Assembly: GCA_963930655.1 (NCBI GenBank)
Contig: OZ005608.1
Coordinates: 24,019,271-24,083,270 of the forward strand
Reading direction: 5' to 3'
From: Myrica gale
Taxonomy: Eukaryota > Streptophyta > Magnoliopsida > Fagales > Myricaceae
Length of the DNA stretch: 64,000 nt
Part shown: positions 10,275 through 22,479 of the stretch, one piece after another
Numbering within the stretch: position 1 is the stretch's first letter
Layout: each line of letters starts with the position of its first letter
Notes under the pieces: generated by a model
Database searches by the model: none
What the model was told of the DNA's origin: nothing
Seen by the model: the letters and a program-made list of their open reading frames with translations, nothing else
Translations under genes and position numbers: made by a program

Positions 10275-12095
10275 AATGCTTTTGCAGTGTAATTCATGTG
10301 AAGCTGAACCAAGGGATAATTGACTTCATTATTTAGGAACACAATAGAACATGACATACAAAAGCACAAGCAAATAGCAATGATTAATTCTACCAACACA
10401 ATGATTGCAACACGTTACACCATAAATTTGAGGTCACAGACAAAAATCGGAGAGCCCAGATATTTCCTTAAATTTGCATTGTTTTGCTAATATAGCCTTT
10501 GTAGAGTTGAGCAAAATCAACAGCTTGGAATGGCAGATTAGGGCTGCCCACAAAACGAAAAAAAAAGAAAAGGTTTTGGGTCCAGGAGAAGGAGCAAAGG
10601 AAGGATTGAGATCTTCCTTGTCTAATTAGAAAAATAAGATACAAAATACATTCAATTGCTCAAGCATTTTAAAATTTGATATGGGTAGCATTAAACAATT
10701 GTAAACATAATACACTATCTCTCTTCAAATTAGACCATTAAATTCGATTAACACTTTCAAAATGATATTATGATCCAAAAATAGGGTCCTAAAATGCTCC
10801 TTACTAGCAATCCAGCGCATTGCTGGAACACAGCATAGGACAATCCAAAACCGCTGTTGTACAGTGGCAGAAAAAAGTGAGTGAATAGTCCGCCTGATGC
10901 AACTAATTTCTCAAATATATGATTCTCAGTTACATGTTAGTGTGTGAGATTACAACGGAAATGCCAAGTATTTTGCCTCCTTCAAATACATACACACAGA
11001 TCTTGAGAGAGTTTTAGAGAGAGATAATTTATAGAGAGAGAAAGTCTCAATTTGCAATTAATTTTGTTATGTCTCAAATGAAATTATGAGTTATTTATAA
11101 TGGCTTGCTCAAAACTCAATTGTGCTTATCTGTGAGATATTTATGGACCTCAAATCTGGGTTGTATCATCGTCATGAAAAACTCTTTTTCATTAACCCCT
11201 TATATTCTGTAATCTGAATATATGAGTTTCTGTGATCATGTCCATTAACATACTACAATGGACCCCTGAGATAATGAGATTGTTTTCTGTAAATTCTATT
11301 TTGCTAACAATTATACACTTATTTATCTTTCTACCATACTATATTCTACATGAGATAATAGGACCAGAATAATATCACCGATTAAGTTTCTAGCTCATAT
11401 AATTCTTAATTTCCAGTATGTTCCTGATTGGACTCCCAATGAGTTTCAAAAATAATTACTTAATATATATATATATAAGTAAACCGTGAAAACATTTTTC
11501 ACAAAAATCTCGATGCACAACGTTTTTATTTGAATCCAACAGTATACTGACATATTGAATGTACCGCCTTATCAAAAGATTGATGTATTCCATATTGAGT
11601 AATTATACAAATTCACTTACTATGCATGAGGCCCGACATTATGAAAGACTTGATCCACGAAAATCATCATCAAATGACTCAATCAAAGCACAAACACATA
11701 ACAAGCAATCATGCATAACTATCTCAGGTCTAAGGACAACATAATCTAATTGTATTGAATACCATTATCTACATCATTGATCATTCCTAGAAGGTATTCA
11801 TATTTTATCCGTTTCAGTGCATGTACTCTTACATTGTACTCACTCATCTGCTTAAGGTTACTATCATAATAACAAAAGTTCATCATTCTATCTTATAGAG
11901 GCACAACTAGTATATACGTATTTATACATTATCATGTATCTAAGTCTACAACAAAATGAGCCAACAATGATCAAAAAGTCAATCCCACTTCCGATTCAAT
12001 AATCACTAGCATGATTTTTTCTATAGTGTTGCTCAACAATATGACATCTCATATCATTGCAAAATATGACATCTTTTATGTCATTTTATATACCC
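10275..12095. other. AT-rich intergenic DNA, nothing recognised
   Basis: No reading frame with family motifs, no RNA gene and no transposon ends are seen. Confidence 0.45.
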
Positions 12096-12245
12096 AAAAT
12101 AATATACAAATGATTAATAAACAACAAATAATTATCTCACAATTATTCAAAATTATTAGTTTTAAAGACAAAAATAATATACAAATGATTAATAAACAAC
12201 ACATAATTATCTCACAATTATTCAAAATTATTAGTTTTAAAGACA
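12096..12245. repeat. Tandem duplication, two 75-bp units
   Basis: The unit starting AAAATAATATACAAATGATT at 12096 recurs at 12171 almost unchanged (one substitution seen). The near identity implies a recent event. Frames across it are simple repeats, not a gene. Confidence 0.92.
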
Positions 12246-13219
12246 TACATCTAACATTACATACCACATTAGCAATTAGATTGCAACACGAGTCATAAAT
12301 AAAATAAAAAATTGCTAGTTATTTTGGGATGCAATGTATTCAACTTGATAATTTGTTATATTTTTATTTTATATCAAGAGAAATTGAGCACAACATACCC
12401 ATATAAAAGTAGACTTACTTAACCAATAGACAAACTCTCAAGAGACTAACATGAGATCTATGGCCACAGTACTCCCCCATTTAATTTGGCTGTAATTAAT
12501 GTAGGAAATGGAACCCGAAACCTATGGTCCTAATCCATACGATCTTGAAGTCACCCTTAGCTCTGACAAACCGGGGATAGGTAAACTTGGGGGAATTTAA
12601 TGTGGACCTAATAAATGGTTTGCTAGTTCTAGGATATAAAATGTAATTTATTTAAAATTTTGTGGGTAGAAAAAAAGAAAAAAAGAATGAAAAGATTTAT
12701 TAGTGTTGTCTCGGTAAAAAGGAAGAAAACGTGGAAAGCAGAAACGAATATTCCATCTTGACCAACCCAATTTGGCCACGTCTTAAAGCTCCATCCCAAT
12801 CTATCAGCGTTTTGAATATATTGACCAGGCACAGGTGGCAAGAATAATGCAAAGCCGGATCCTCCATTGCGTCACCCAGGGGCGAGCCAATCATGATCCT
12901 AATCCCATTTATTCCCACTCAAAAATCTTTTTTTCTCCTGCAACGCACTGGGTTCTCCCTAACCTCCTCACCGACGCGTATATTAAAACCACTAATGGCA
13001 AGATTTAATCTTTTTTTTAAAAAAATATATATATATAGAAATTGAAAGAAAGATGGGGAAGCTTCTGGAAAAAGACCGCAGAAGAGAAGCTTCACGCACT
13101 CAAAAGAACACGTATAAGTTTCTTCTCGCGCCTTCAGTGGGCCCCACTCTCATTTGCTCTGGAACCCACGAATTTCCAATTTTTCCCTCCCCTCCATTAT
13201 CTTTTAATTCGCACCTCCC
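12246..13219. other. Distal upstream region of the heat-shock factor gene
   Basis: No gene is recognised. The small open frames at 13042–13301 lie in the likely promoter and leader, and no domain is seen in them. Confidence 0.4.
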
Positions 13220-13234
13220 GGAACCTTCTAGAAG
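13220..13234. promoter_or_regulatory. Perfect three-unit heat-shock element
   Basis: GGAACCTTCTAGAAG contains GAA, TTC and GAA at exact 5-base spacing (13221, 13226, 13231), the canonical nGAAnnTTCnnGAAn site. A second, two-unit TTCnnGAA site is at 13358–13365, followed by the palindrome TTCGGCCGAA at 13371. They lie 430–570 bases upstream of the HSFB2 ATG, consistent with heat induction and auto-regulation. Confidence 0.75.
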
Positions 13235-13793
13235 TAATAAAAGCTGTCTCTCTCTCTCTCAGTTGCAACCGGCGACGTTTGCTTTAACGTTGCCTGATTA
13301 GTTTCGTAGGCTAGTAGCGAAGCAGATTTCGTACTACATGTTTGGTTGGTGAGGACATTCCAGAAGTTTGTTCGGCCGAACACATCCGCGCTTTCCAGGT
13401 AACATTAACAAGAGTCACTTTGAGTCCTTCCTCGTGTTCATCTTTGTGTCAGACGAAGAGACAAGTAGGAAGAAAATAAAGGAAACATAGGAAGAATTTT
13501 GAGATCTTGAATCTGTTATTTCATGCTGGATGGATCGTAGTGGATGAAGTAACGTTATTCTTTTACATAAAAAAAAATTCCTTTCTTTTCTTCTCCTTTC
13601 AGTTTTCTCGAACCTTCTTCTTCTTGTCTGCCAAAAGGAATAAAATAATAATGATATTTTTGCTTTTTATAATTATCAGTTTTTGTCTGTATCATCTAAG
13701 AGTTTATGAAAAATCGGATTGAGCCTACCCGGGAAGTGAGAACCAGTGTCGAAAGTTCCAGTCTTTTAAGCCTCGGATCCAACAGCGAAGGCC

Positions 13794-14976
13794 ATGGCAC
13801 CATTGCCGGTCGAGCAGACCGGCGATTCCGGACCGGTGCAGGGAGCTGGAACCGGGGAGTCGCACAGAACCCTGCCCACTCCATTCCTCATCAAGACCTA
13901 TCAACTAGTCGACGACCCCGCTGTGGACGACCTCATTTCCTGGAACGACGATGGATCCACCTTCATAGTATGGCGCCCCGCTGAATTCGCCCGCGATTTG
14001 CTCCCGAAGTGTTTCAAGCACAACAACTTCTCCAGCTTCGTTCGCCAACTCAACACTTACGTATGCCTCGACATCCTTATCCGCATACACGAGATGAAGT
14101 TATTCTCATGATCTCATCCCACTTTCTTATGCTCTTTCCGGAATGCAAATAGGTATAAAGTTTGACTGCATATTTTCAGATTTATCTGACTTTTTCCTTT
14201 TTTGGGTGGGTCCGCAGGGATTTCGGAAAGTTGTGCCGGATCGATGGGAATTCGCGAATGATTACTTCAAGAGAGACGAGAAAGGGCTCCTCCGAGACAT
14301 ACAACGGCGGAAGATCTCTCCGTCGGCCACCTCAGCTGCTTGTCCGGCTGCAGCTGCCGTGACAGTAGCGGCAGTATCAATAGTGCCGCGTACGGTGTCT
14401 CCGGCAAACTCCGGTGACGAGCAAGTGATATCGTCGAATTCATCGCCGGTGGCGCAAGCCACTACGGTGGTAGTGCCTAGAAGCTCGAGCTGTATCACAA
14501 CACCTGAGCTCCGGGAAGAGAACGAGCGGCTGAGGAAGGAGAACACGCAGCTGAAACACGAGCTGACTCAGCTGAGGGGCCTGTGCAATAACATCCTCGC
14601 TCTGATGACGAACTACTCGTCCGGTCATCTAAATGGTGCCGGTGGTGTTCCCATACCGAAGGGAAAGCCTCTGGAGCTTTTGCCAGCGAAGCAGGTGACA
14701 GTGACAGAGGACACAGTGGTAGGTAGCGGGTCCCAGAAGGCGGACGAGGAGGAAGGAACGACGCCGAGACTGTTCGGGGTTTCAATTAGGGCTAAGCGCG
14801 TGAGGAGAGAGGAGGAGGAGGCGGAGGAGGACGAGGAGCTGGAAGGTAGGCAAGGGCAGAATGGGGAAAATGGTGAAAATTCGCAGGAGAGAGAGTCCGG
14901 GTCTGGCGTGAGACTGGAACCGTTGGATGGGAATTCTGACCATCAGGAACCCCGGTGGCTGGAGCTAGGACAATGA
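13794..14976 (+). CDS. HSFB2B: Class B heat-shock transcription factor, HSFB2 type
   Basis: Two exons, 13794–14060 and 14218–14976, split at the conserved HSF intron inside the DNA-binding domain (LNTY|GFRK); 341 aa. The DNA-binding domain spans about residues 28–121 with [24 protein letters not shown] and [11 protein letters not shown]. The oligomerisation region is the short leucine heptad stretch near 185–217 ([19 protein letters not shown]) without the class A insert. RLFGVSI at 283–289 is the class B repressor motif (K/R)LFGV, with a basic nuclear signal KRVRRE just after. HSFB2 proteins are heat-induced nuclear repressors that damp the response. The perfect heat-shock element upstream fits. 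Start chosen at the first ATG before the domain. Confidence is high for class B2; B2a versus B2b is less sure. Confidence 0.95.
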
Positions 14977-16797
14977 TGAGCCGCGGATTTGGATTTAGAT
15001 GGGAACGCGGATCACGAGGAGATCACGTGGTTTGAGGAAAAATTGACCCTCGCTGTTGTCTGCTGTTGTCAGATATAATTTGATGTAAAGTAAGAAGCAA
15101 GACACGGGCTTAGAAAAAAATAATAATAAAAAAAAAGAAGCAAGACACGGAGCCATTTTCTTCTGGTGTGGAAATTGAGACGAGGGAAGGAAGGGATCGT
15201 CGCTTGACATAAGCGCGTGAGCGGTGAGTATCCGCCGATGGCGGAACCGTAAAATCTGGAATCACGAGGGAGTGAATAAAAAGATGGCGATTCCAGCTTC
15301 CCGAAAAGTTGATAAAAGAAGAGGCTGCAGAAAGTTTGTCAAAAACTTCGGAGGTTGGTGGTGCGATAAAAGTACGTACCGGCTCAAAATGTATCGGATC
15401 GGAAATATATTTATAAAGGAAAGCAAGTTATGGGTATTCAAGGTCTGCTTAAGCTTGTTTTAGGGTCAGCAAGTTTTGGTCATTATTTTGGGTCAATGCT
15501 AGTTTTTGCATTCTTTGGCTAAACTGAAATCTAACACCCCTCCCTCTTTAAGAGTTTGTTGTTATTTTGATTTGAGCCAAAGGTTGTCGTTTTATTTGAG
15601 TAGTATTAAGTTTAATCACCCGAATCTAGTTGATCTTATTGCATACCATTTAGGAGATGTTTTTCTTTCTGTTTGCGACACTTGGGAAGAAGATTTTAAA
15701 AAGGAAAATGTCTCCATCAATAGTACACGTACAACGTTAGGCACCACAAGTAAACATGATATGCTGTTCGATTTTTGCTCTTGATATAAGAGTCTAAGAT
15801 TAGTATATTTAATAGCTATTAATTTATAATAGTTAATCACACGAATGCAGATATACCTATATATAACAGAAAACTTTATTGAAAATGAATGGGCACGGGT
15901 CAGATAAAGTCCCTGAAAATCCCGAGAGAGATGGTGGATTCTAAATCTGTCTCTCAGCCCACTATCAAGGCCCCTTCTCGTTAGGTTTAGGCTTTTCGGC
16001 CCTTTTCCTCGTTGGTTCTTACCAACAAAGATAATAATAATTAGATATTTTAAATAATACCCCACTAAGACTGACCTTTTTTGAGTGGGCTCAAATTCGC
16101 TCTCTCTTTAAGCCCACTGAAGAATATCTGTAGGTTTTATATTTCTTTTGTCTTCTAAAACTGACCCACATAAATAGTTGCGTCACAGACACATGTGAGT
16201 TATACTTTATGATAAATTATTTCATGTGATTTTAATTTTCACCAAAAAAGTCCATGAGATGACCAACATATAACAAATAAATTCCTCCTTCCATTTTCCT
16301 TATCTCTCTAGCTAAAAATTGCTACAATATAACTTTCAGAGCCATATTATCACCAATCAAAATGTGCCACGTTTACAAAATAAGAAAAAAAAAATCATTA
16401 ATTTTTTTTAAAAGAACTAAACCAAAATAAAGAAAATTTGGGTCTCCGTTATTGGGTACAAGGGTTTTGCCAAACACGCCCTGTAAAAAGATCCCTTGAC
16501 AGGTTCTACTACGTACTTCCATGAATATAGCCGATTAAAATCATGATTAAGGCATTACTTAAAATGGACATAACTCCTGTAGATTTCGTCGGTTCAAATG
16601 GCATTTAAAATCAGCAAACAGAGCCAGAAACGAAGAAAAAACAGCAAAGACAGGCAACCGTGAAGAAAGGGTGTAGGCAAAGTCTACCAGTTATTGCACG
16701 AATTCTTTTGATAACGTTCGGACAAGGATGTCTAGTCACAAATGACATTTACGTTTGAGTTATGGCTAAACTCAATATCGTTTTGCCATCTTTCTTG
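14977..16797. other. Intergenic after the heat-shock factor
   Basis: This holds the HSF 3' untranslated region. AAGAAGCAAGACACGG is repeated at about 15091 and 15136 around an A-rich stretch. No further gene or element with ends is recognised. Confidence 0.45.
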
Positions 16798-17322
16798 CAC
16801 TACAAAAAAAACCACCTATAGCGGCGGTCACCAATACCGCCGCTACAAAGTGTTTTTGGCGGCGGTTTTAGTCAACCGCGACTAAATAGGGGTCTATAGC
16901 TGCGGTTTCTTCGTTTTTCTTTGTTACTTAATTGAAAACATCAACACACACCAACATATATGTGTGTTTCCTTGCAGTTTATTTCCATTGTTTTCCCGTA
17001 TGATGGTTCTATTATTTACTTGTTCCAGTGTTTTCAATTAAGATTTTTTTCTTTATTTTTTTAGTAAATGGACAAAATAATTTGTTTTTGGAGTTTGAAA
17101 TGAGATTTTTTCTGGGAATTTTTTTTTACCCTGCTAACCTATAGCGGCGGTCACTGACCGCCGCTACAGGTAAGTTCAGTGACCTATAGCGGCGGTCACT
17201 GACCGCCGCTATAGGCTTAGGATCTTCTCCAGCGGTCGAAAAAACCGCCGCTATAACCTATCCCGACGGAGCTATAGCGGCGGTCGCAACCGCCGCTAAA
17301 AAATCGCTGTTTTTTTGTAGTG
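16798..17322. mobile_element. Complete 525-bp non-autonomous CACTA element
   Basis: It begins CACTACAAAAAAAACC and ends TTTTTTTGTAGTG, flanked on both sides by TTG, the 3-bp duplication CACTA transposases make. Both subterminal zones carry many copies, in both orientations, of CTATAGCGGCGGTC, the presumed transposase-binding motif. The interior has no transposase, so it would need a helper element. Confidence 0.93.
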
Positions 17323-18001
17323 TTGTCACAAGCTCTCTACATTGATTAACAGATTACTATTAACTGTTGGACAATCTGTCCCGCGGTGTCATCCTGCACC
17401 TTCCCTATTTCTATTGCTACGCCTACCTAATATATATATATATATATATTGTCATTTTCGAATGTCCTACTCTATCACTTTAGAAGGCCCGTATTGGAGG
17501 TTTTTTTTACAGACCTTGAATTATATCCTAGATAGGCATAATTACTCCCGCAGTCCTGGTATTGAAAGGTTGCAAGCCGTGTATTCAATAGAAGTTGGAG
17601 AAGAACAAAGAATTTGTTCTTTCCAGTTTGCATTTACCGTTCTTCAAAGAGAAATGGATGAAGAGAGGAACTAGATATTAAAGGAAATGTGAAGAAGGGA
17701 CTTAGATGTATCTTTTCTTACCTCAAGGAATTTTTGTTTGTAACTTTCAAAATATCACACGAACTGCAGATGTAATTACATCTTTTAGTGGTATGATATA
17801 AAATTGTGTATCAAACCATATGTTGCATTCCTATCTCCCATACATCAATTTCATTTTTAGTATACGCTAGTTCTTTTGAGTCATTGAAGTCCATTTCCCA
17901 GTGGAAATGCCCTCTACAGTTTTTTTGTCCAACTATAATTAAGTCCTTGACTTAACACATATTATATATGTAAGATATTTTCATATTCTACATAATTTTC
18001 T
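17323..18001. other. Intergenic, nothing recognised
   Basis: A 110-aa open frame at 17342–17674 includes a TATATA run read as a Tyr-Ile repeat and shows no known domain. Confidence 0.4.
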
Positions 18002-18190
18002 TTTTTTGGGGTTAACAAGGAAAATTCAGTACAATGGGTCCACCTCGATCGAGTGATGAGCTAGCACAGGAATCCACCATCCATGACCTTCCTGATCTTA
18101 AGCTATCGGTTTGATCATGGGAGGAATTGAATCTAGGACCATGCGTCCAAACCACACAGTCCCAAGTGTTGCCCTTCCCACTAAGCTACC
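18002..18190 (-). mobile_element. tRNA-derived SINE
   Basis: Read on the minus strand, a polymerase III A box TAGCTTAGTGGG (18177–18188) is followed about 40 bases later by a B box GATTCAATTCC (18123–18133), the tRNA-like promoter spacing. The tail near 18002 is A-rich (CCCCAAAAAAAG). The body after the B box is not tRNA-like, which rules out a plain tRNA gene. Target duplications could not be fixed. Confidence 0.65.
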
Positions 18191-18718
18191 CAAAAGTGGG
18201 TAATCCCAAATAATTAGATAGAACTTGTTTTTGCAATATTTCATTTCTTAAGTTAACAAGAGATCTTTTATGATAGAAATGAAATGATAATCTTTTCTTG
18301 CCTAATATATAGTTACTTCATTAATTGATCACTATCACCTATGAACGTCAAGCTGATCAAAAGGAGAATGAAAACAAAGTAAAGACATTTCTAGTACGAG
18401 TATGTTGGAATATTAATTTATCTCTTTCTGTTCATGAAGACATCTGATGAAGTTAGGTAAGAGTACGTAATTGTTGGTTCACAATGTCATCACTGGCGGC
18501 TCTTGCTGAGAACTTCTAGACTAAGTCCGACTTCTTTTTCTTGAGTGACTGAGTCCGACTTTATCTATATATATAAAAAAAATGACTAAGTCCGACTTTA
18601 ACATATTATTCCACACTTTTCTCAGTTGCATGTGTTGGCGACTCATTGCTCCACAACACGAGTCAGCCCCAACCCCCAAGTTATAATATATGTTAGAGGG
18701 AAAATGCTCCTAAAAATA

Positions 18719-19109
18719 GGGTTCGGTTATAGTGCTGGTGGACGGCTGAGATTGAACTTCAAAGATCCAAGGGCTGCTGATAGTGACATGTCAATTAATG
18801 AGGGTTGACCCGTTTTATTGCTGACCCACGAATGAGATTCGGTTTGTTAATATAGCGGTCGACCGCTATATGAACAGGTCGACAGCTATATAAACAGGTC
18901 AATCGCTACATTAAGTTGTTGACCGCTACATTAACAAGTCGACCGATACTTGTAGCGGTCGACCAGATCTTATTCGCGGGTCAGCAGTAAAACGGGTCAA
19001 CCCGCGGATCAACTCTAATTAATTGACGTGGCACTATCAGCAGCCCTTGAATCTTTAAAATTCAATCTCAGCCGTCCGGCCAGCACTGGCCAGCACCATA
19101 ACCGAACCC
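18719..19109. mobile_element. Mutator-like MITE with about 130-bp terminal inverted repeats
   Basis: Ends are GGGTTCGGTTATAGTGCTGG and its near-perfect complement, and the inverted repeats continue for about 130 bases. Flanks CCTAAAAATA (18709–18718) and CCTAAAAACA (19110–19119) match at 9 of 10 positions, the 9–10-bp duplication typical of Mutator-like elements. The centre is an array of GTCGACCGCTA-type subrepeats with about 23-base spacing. No transposase is present. Confidence 0.85.
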
Positions 19110-19119
19110 CCTAAAAACA

Positions 19120-20462
19120 TGCATGATGTCTGTAACATGACAAGTACTTTTGAAGCTCCTATTGCTACTAAAGAAAAATCTCGAAGTTGCAAGGCATTTA
19201 TATAGTCTGGCACCAAACACGACCTCTTGATCTCCTGCCTAAAGAAGTCCATCAAGTATACTTCTCCCCTCCCGTGGGTTCCAGCACAACAAATTACGTC
19301 GGTACCAAACGCTGTGTTTTGAGGTGCATACTGCATACATGAAGAAAGATTCAAAAAAATCGGTGGTCGAGCCTATTCTACACGCTAGAAAATTGCATGC
19401 ATGCCTGGTTGGGGATGGGGACCAATCATGTAGGCCCAGGGAAACCCCGGTACAGCGGTGTTGCATGTGACACTCCCGGTAGCTTTTACCAAGTGGCTGT
19501 GATTTTCTTTGGAACCTAACTTTGTGCCCTGTGGCTGTGGATAGCTTCCAGAATCGGCTCTGACTCGGTAAAACAACAAACGTATATATCTGAAATTGAT
19601 AATTTGAATCGTCAAGTGGGCATTAGTTGTATGAGTTAATAAGAACATAAAAAGTGAAATTTCTCTTTACTTTTTTTTTAATAATAAATATTATTCCTTT
19701 TTAGGAGAATAGTTTTCTCATCTCTCACTGTTGAAAGACCTAGAATTTTCGTCAGACCAAAAACTGGTATATGACTAACAATTGGACAACAAGGATTCGA
19801 TCGAGCGCCGTATACCGACTAACAATTCTGTGGAAAAATCAGGCAAAACGGAAAGGAGAATTGGGAAAGATCAAACCAATTTGAATGACTCACATCACAA
19901 TATTAGTAACGATTTAGCCTATTTTTTGAATCATTATAACTTTTAATTAGTAATAATAGTTGATTTGTAATTCTTTTTCTTAGTCTTCTATATATTTATA
20001 AGGTTTAATTATTTTTTGGCTCAATTAATATTGGTGTTCTTCAAGGGTTAATACAAGATATGTTATATATATAGTTGAAAGAAAAATTAAGAGATTCTAA
20101 ATATATTATAATCAGCTAGATCCAAATTAGTATTAATCCATATTTTAATAACATTATCCATAGGGATCTTAACTTCTTGTCTTATTATCAGTGAAGTATA
20201 AGGATTTTCTCCTTTCTATCACCTTTTCCTATGTATGTTCTTATAATTAGTTAAATAAATGGAAATGGAGTTTATGGCATTTCGAATTTATAATATTATA
20301 AAATTATTTGTTCGAAGATTTTAAGACATGTACAAAAGACCTTTCTGGACTCTCATTCAGTATAATATATGTGGATGGCACAATTGATCTATTGTCTAAA
20401 CCAACCAAACCTAACGTACCTGCAATTATTTATAATTTTTTTTTTTTTAAAAATGACTTACT
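19120..20462. other. Intergenic, no gene recognised
   Basis: Minus-strand frames between 19055 and 19648 are open but show no family motif. The rest is AT-rich. Confidence 0.4.
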
Positions 20463-20791
20463 TGGTCAACCAATTTTGAGACAGACATAAACCCATAAAT
20501 TAAATTGAATGTTGTTTGACTGTTTCCAATGAAAGTATTAAAAAAAAAAAAGAATTTAAATTACTTTAAACTTGATGTGGTCCTGACGTATTACATTTCC
20601 CCAGTTGACTTCCCAATCATCAAGAAATCCACGGCGTTGTCCTCTACAGAAATATAGCCGTTTAATTTTCCATTTTCCATTCTAAAGTATTCTACGGAGA
20701 AACTGCACTGTGAGTAACCCCTGAAGTTCCCAAGAGAGTTCTCTTCTCTTCCCCGAGAACATCAAAGTCCCTGTACTTTTTATGTATAAAT
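20463..20791 (+). promoter_or_regulatory. Promoter of the C2-domain gene: W-boxes and TATA
   Basis: W-box cores lie at about 20463 (GGTCAAC, reverse), 20516–20521 (TTGACT) and 20605–20610 (TTGACT). A TATAAAT box is at 20785–20791, 77 bases before the ATG. WRKY-type control would suit a defence-linked BAP-like gene. This is motif reading only. Confidence 0.45.
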
Positions 20792-20867
20792 CAGAATCTC
20801 TTTCTCCCTCCTCACTCACTACCACAGTACAAGCACTTTCAATACTAACACAATCTACTAACCCACT

Positions 20868-21455
20868 ATGTTGATGCAAAACCAACAGCCGTTCCTGCTG
20901 GAAATAGCTGTGCTGTCAGCAGAGGGTCTCCATACCGGCTCTTCCACTCTCTTTCCACGCCGTATCAGACCCTTCGCCGCCATCACCACGCTCCCGCCTA
21001 GTCCATTCGGACCCACCAAGGGTGATAAGCAGTGCCAAGTCTACAAAACAAGGGTGGACGATGAAGGAGGGACCAACCCCACCTGGGGTGACAAGTTTCA
21101 TGTCCCTATAGACAGCACCTTCTTTGCCAACAGATACTCCGCCATTTATCTCCAGCTCTGCACCAAGAGGCTCATTAAGGGACAGGTTCAACTGGGTTGG
21201 TGTCAGATTCCGGCCTACGATATTGGCTCCCGGCCGGTAGGGTCAGTTCGGTACCTGAGCTACCGGCTACGGGCCAGAGACGGTTCAAGAAGCCATGGTA
21301 TTGTCCACCTAGCGATAAAGCTGGAAAGTTTAGCCCCTTTAGCCGGCCAAAGGGTTGTAGCTTCTGACTCGCAGACACTTGACACGTGTCACACGGTAAT
21401 TGGTATACCGGCAACGTTGTTCACACCCATAGGTGGGTACAGTGCATGTGTATAG
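20868..21455 (+). CDS. Small C2-domain protein, BON1-associated (BAP) type
   Basis: Intronless, 195 aa. The start FLLEIAVLSAEGLHTG (residues 9–24) is the first C2 strand pair; YKTRVDDEGGTNPTWGDKF follows near 60–78, and IYLQLCTKR and GQVQLGWCQIPAYDI complete the fold. No transmembrane segment is seen. It resembles plant BAP1/BAP2-like and SRC2-like proteins, membrane-associated Ca2+-dependent phospholipid binders; BAP1 works with the copine BON1 to restrain cell death. Start is the first ATG; a second, two codons on, is possible. W-boxes and a TATA box stand upstream. C2 identity is firm, the BAP assignment is moderate, so no symbol is given. Confidence 0.85.
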   Translation: MLMQNQQPFLLEIAVLSAEGLHTGSSTLFPRRIRPFAAITTLPPSPFGPTKGDKQCQVYKTRVDDEGGTNPTWGDKFHVPIDSTFFANRYSAIYLQLCTKRLIKGQVQLGWCQIPAYDIGSRPVGSVRYLSYRLRARDGSRSHGIVHLAIKLESLAPLAGQRVVASDSQTLDTCHTVIGIPATLFTPIGGYSACV

Positions 21456-22479
21456 CACCGTTAGGCAGGTGTCATTTGAAAAGAGGCTGAGCCGCCTTGA
21501 GAGTGGGAGCTAAGTGGGTCATGGCTGTGGTTGAGCAAATTGGAATCCTTTGGGAAACTCATCGATAATTTGATCAACTGCAGCTGTATCAATCATATGG
21601 GTGGGGTTTGTAGTTGCTTGTTTGCCGGTTAATCGGCGCCATTTTCTTTACTTTAAGTTGATCGGGACAAATCCTTGACCTTTTGTGCTGAAGAACAGCT
21701 ACCGCAATCATTACTTTGCTTAAATTGAAAAGTGTGCTGCTTTGTTTGTTTGGTATGTTAAGCGCATGGGTTTTCCTTGGAATTGGTCTCTCTTGACTTG
21801 GTCTTTCCTGCGCCTTTTAGCTATTTGTTCACATTTTTCATTCATATACTGGAGGAAAAAATGTTGTACTTCCTTGAAATAATAATAGTAGCATTAAAAA
21901 GTCATGGTGGAAAGTGAAATGCGGCGCCGCAGTTTCCTGGGAAAAGATAGAAATTCATAGCTTTTGACTCGGATAGCACCGTTGGCATGACAAGAACAAG
22001 GTCATATATACCTGATCAGAAAGAATTGGGAGAACACAGAGATTCCTCAGATAAGCCCTATCACTGACTAATGTCATAATCAGGACAGGTCAGATGTATG
22101 TCACCAGATAAATCGGTAAACTTGGGTATTTTAATTACGTGGGTCTTCGAATTCTGATGGGTTTACGTATGCCATACAACAAGTTTCGTGTCAGCTCGAA
22201 GCTTGAAGAAATCATAGGAATAAAGATAGGATTCTCTCCCCTATGGCCAAAACCGCCTTCGGCTCGTTGGTCAACTGGAGCCAATTTCTTAGGAGATAAA
22301 ATGCACTTGAAAAAATGTTTGCCGGAGCATATTCTGTTTTGCGTCACCACATTAGTGATCACACTTGTGTAAACATTACCCGGGTCGTGTTGGCTGACAA
22401 AGCTTTACATGGAAAACAACTTTGGCGTACGGACGTCTACACAGTAAAAGGTAGCTAGCAGCAGAGCATCATCATTTCA
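21456..22479. other. Region between convergent C2 and UNC-13 genes
   Basis: This should hold both 3' untranslated regions. The segment 22135–22372 is open on both strands and less AT-rich than its surroundings. I cannot assign it to any family. Confidence 0.4.

Noticed and set aside
12011-12298. 95-aa frame
   Set aside because: Product of the 75-bp tandem duplication; low complexity.
13042-13301. Two overlapping frames before the heat-shock factor
   Set aside because: They cover the heat-shock element and promoter/leader and have no recognisable protein motif.
17342-17674. 110-aa frame
   Set aside because: Contains a TATATA microsatellite read as YIYIYIY and no known motif.
18002-18190. 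tRNA gene
   Set aside because: A and B boxes are present, but the acceptor and anticodon stems do not form; a SINE explains it better.
19055-19648. Minus-strand frames of 75–99 aa
   Set aside because: One overlaps the Mutator-like MITE end; no family signature or splice structure supports a gene.
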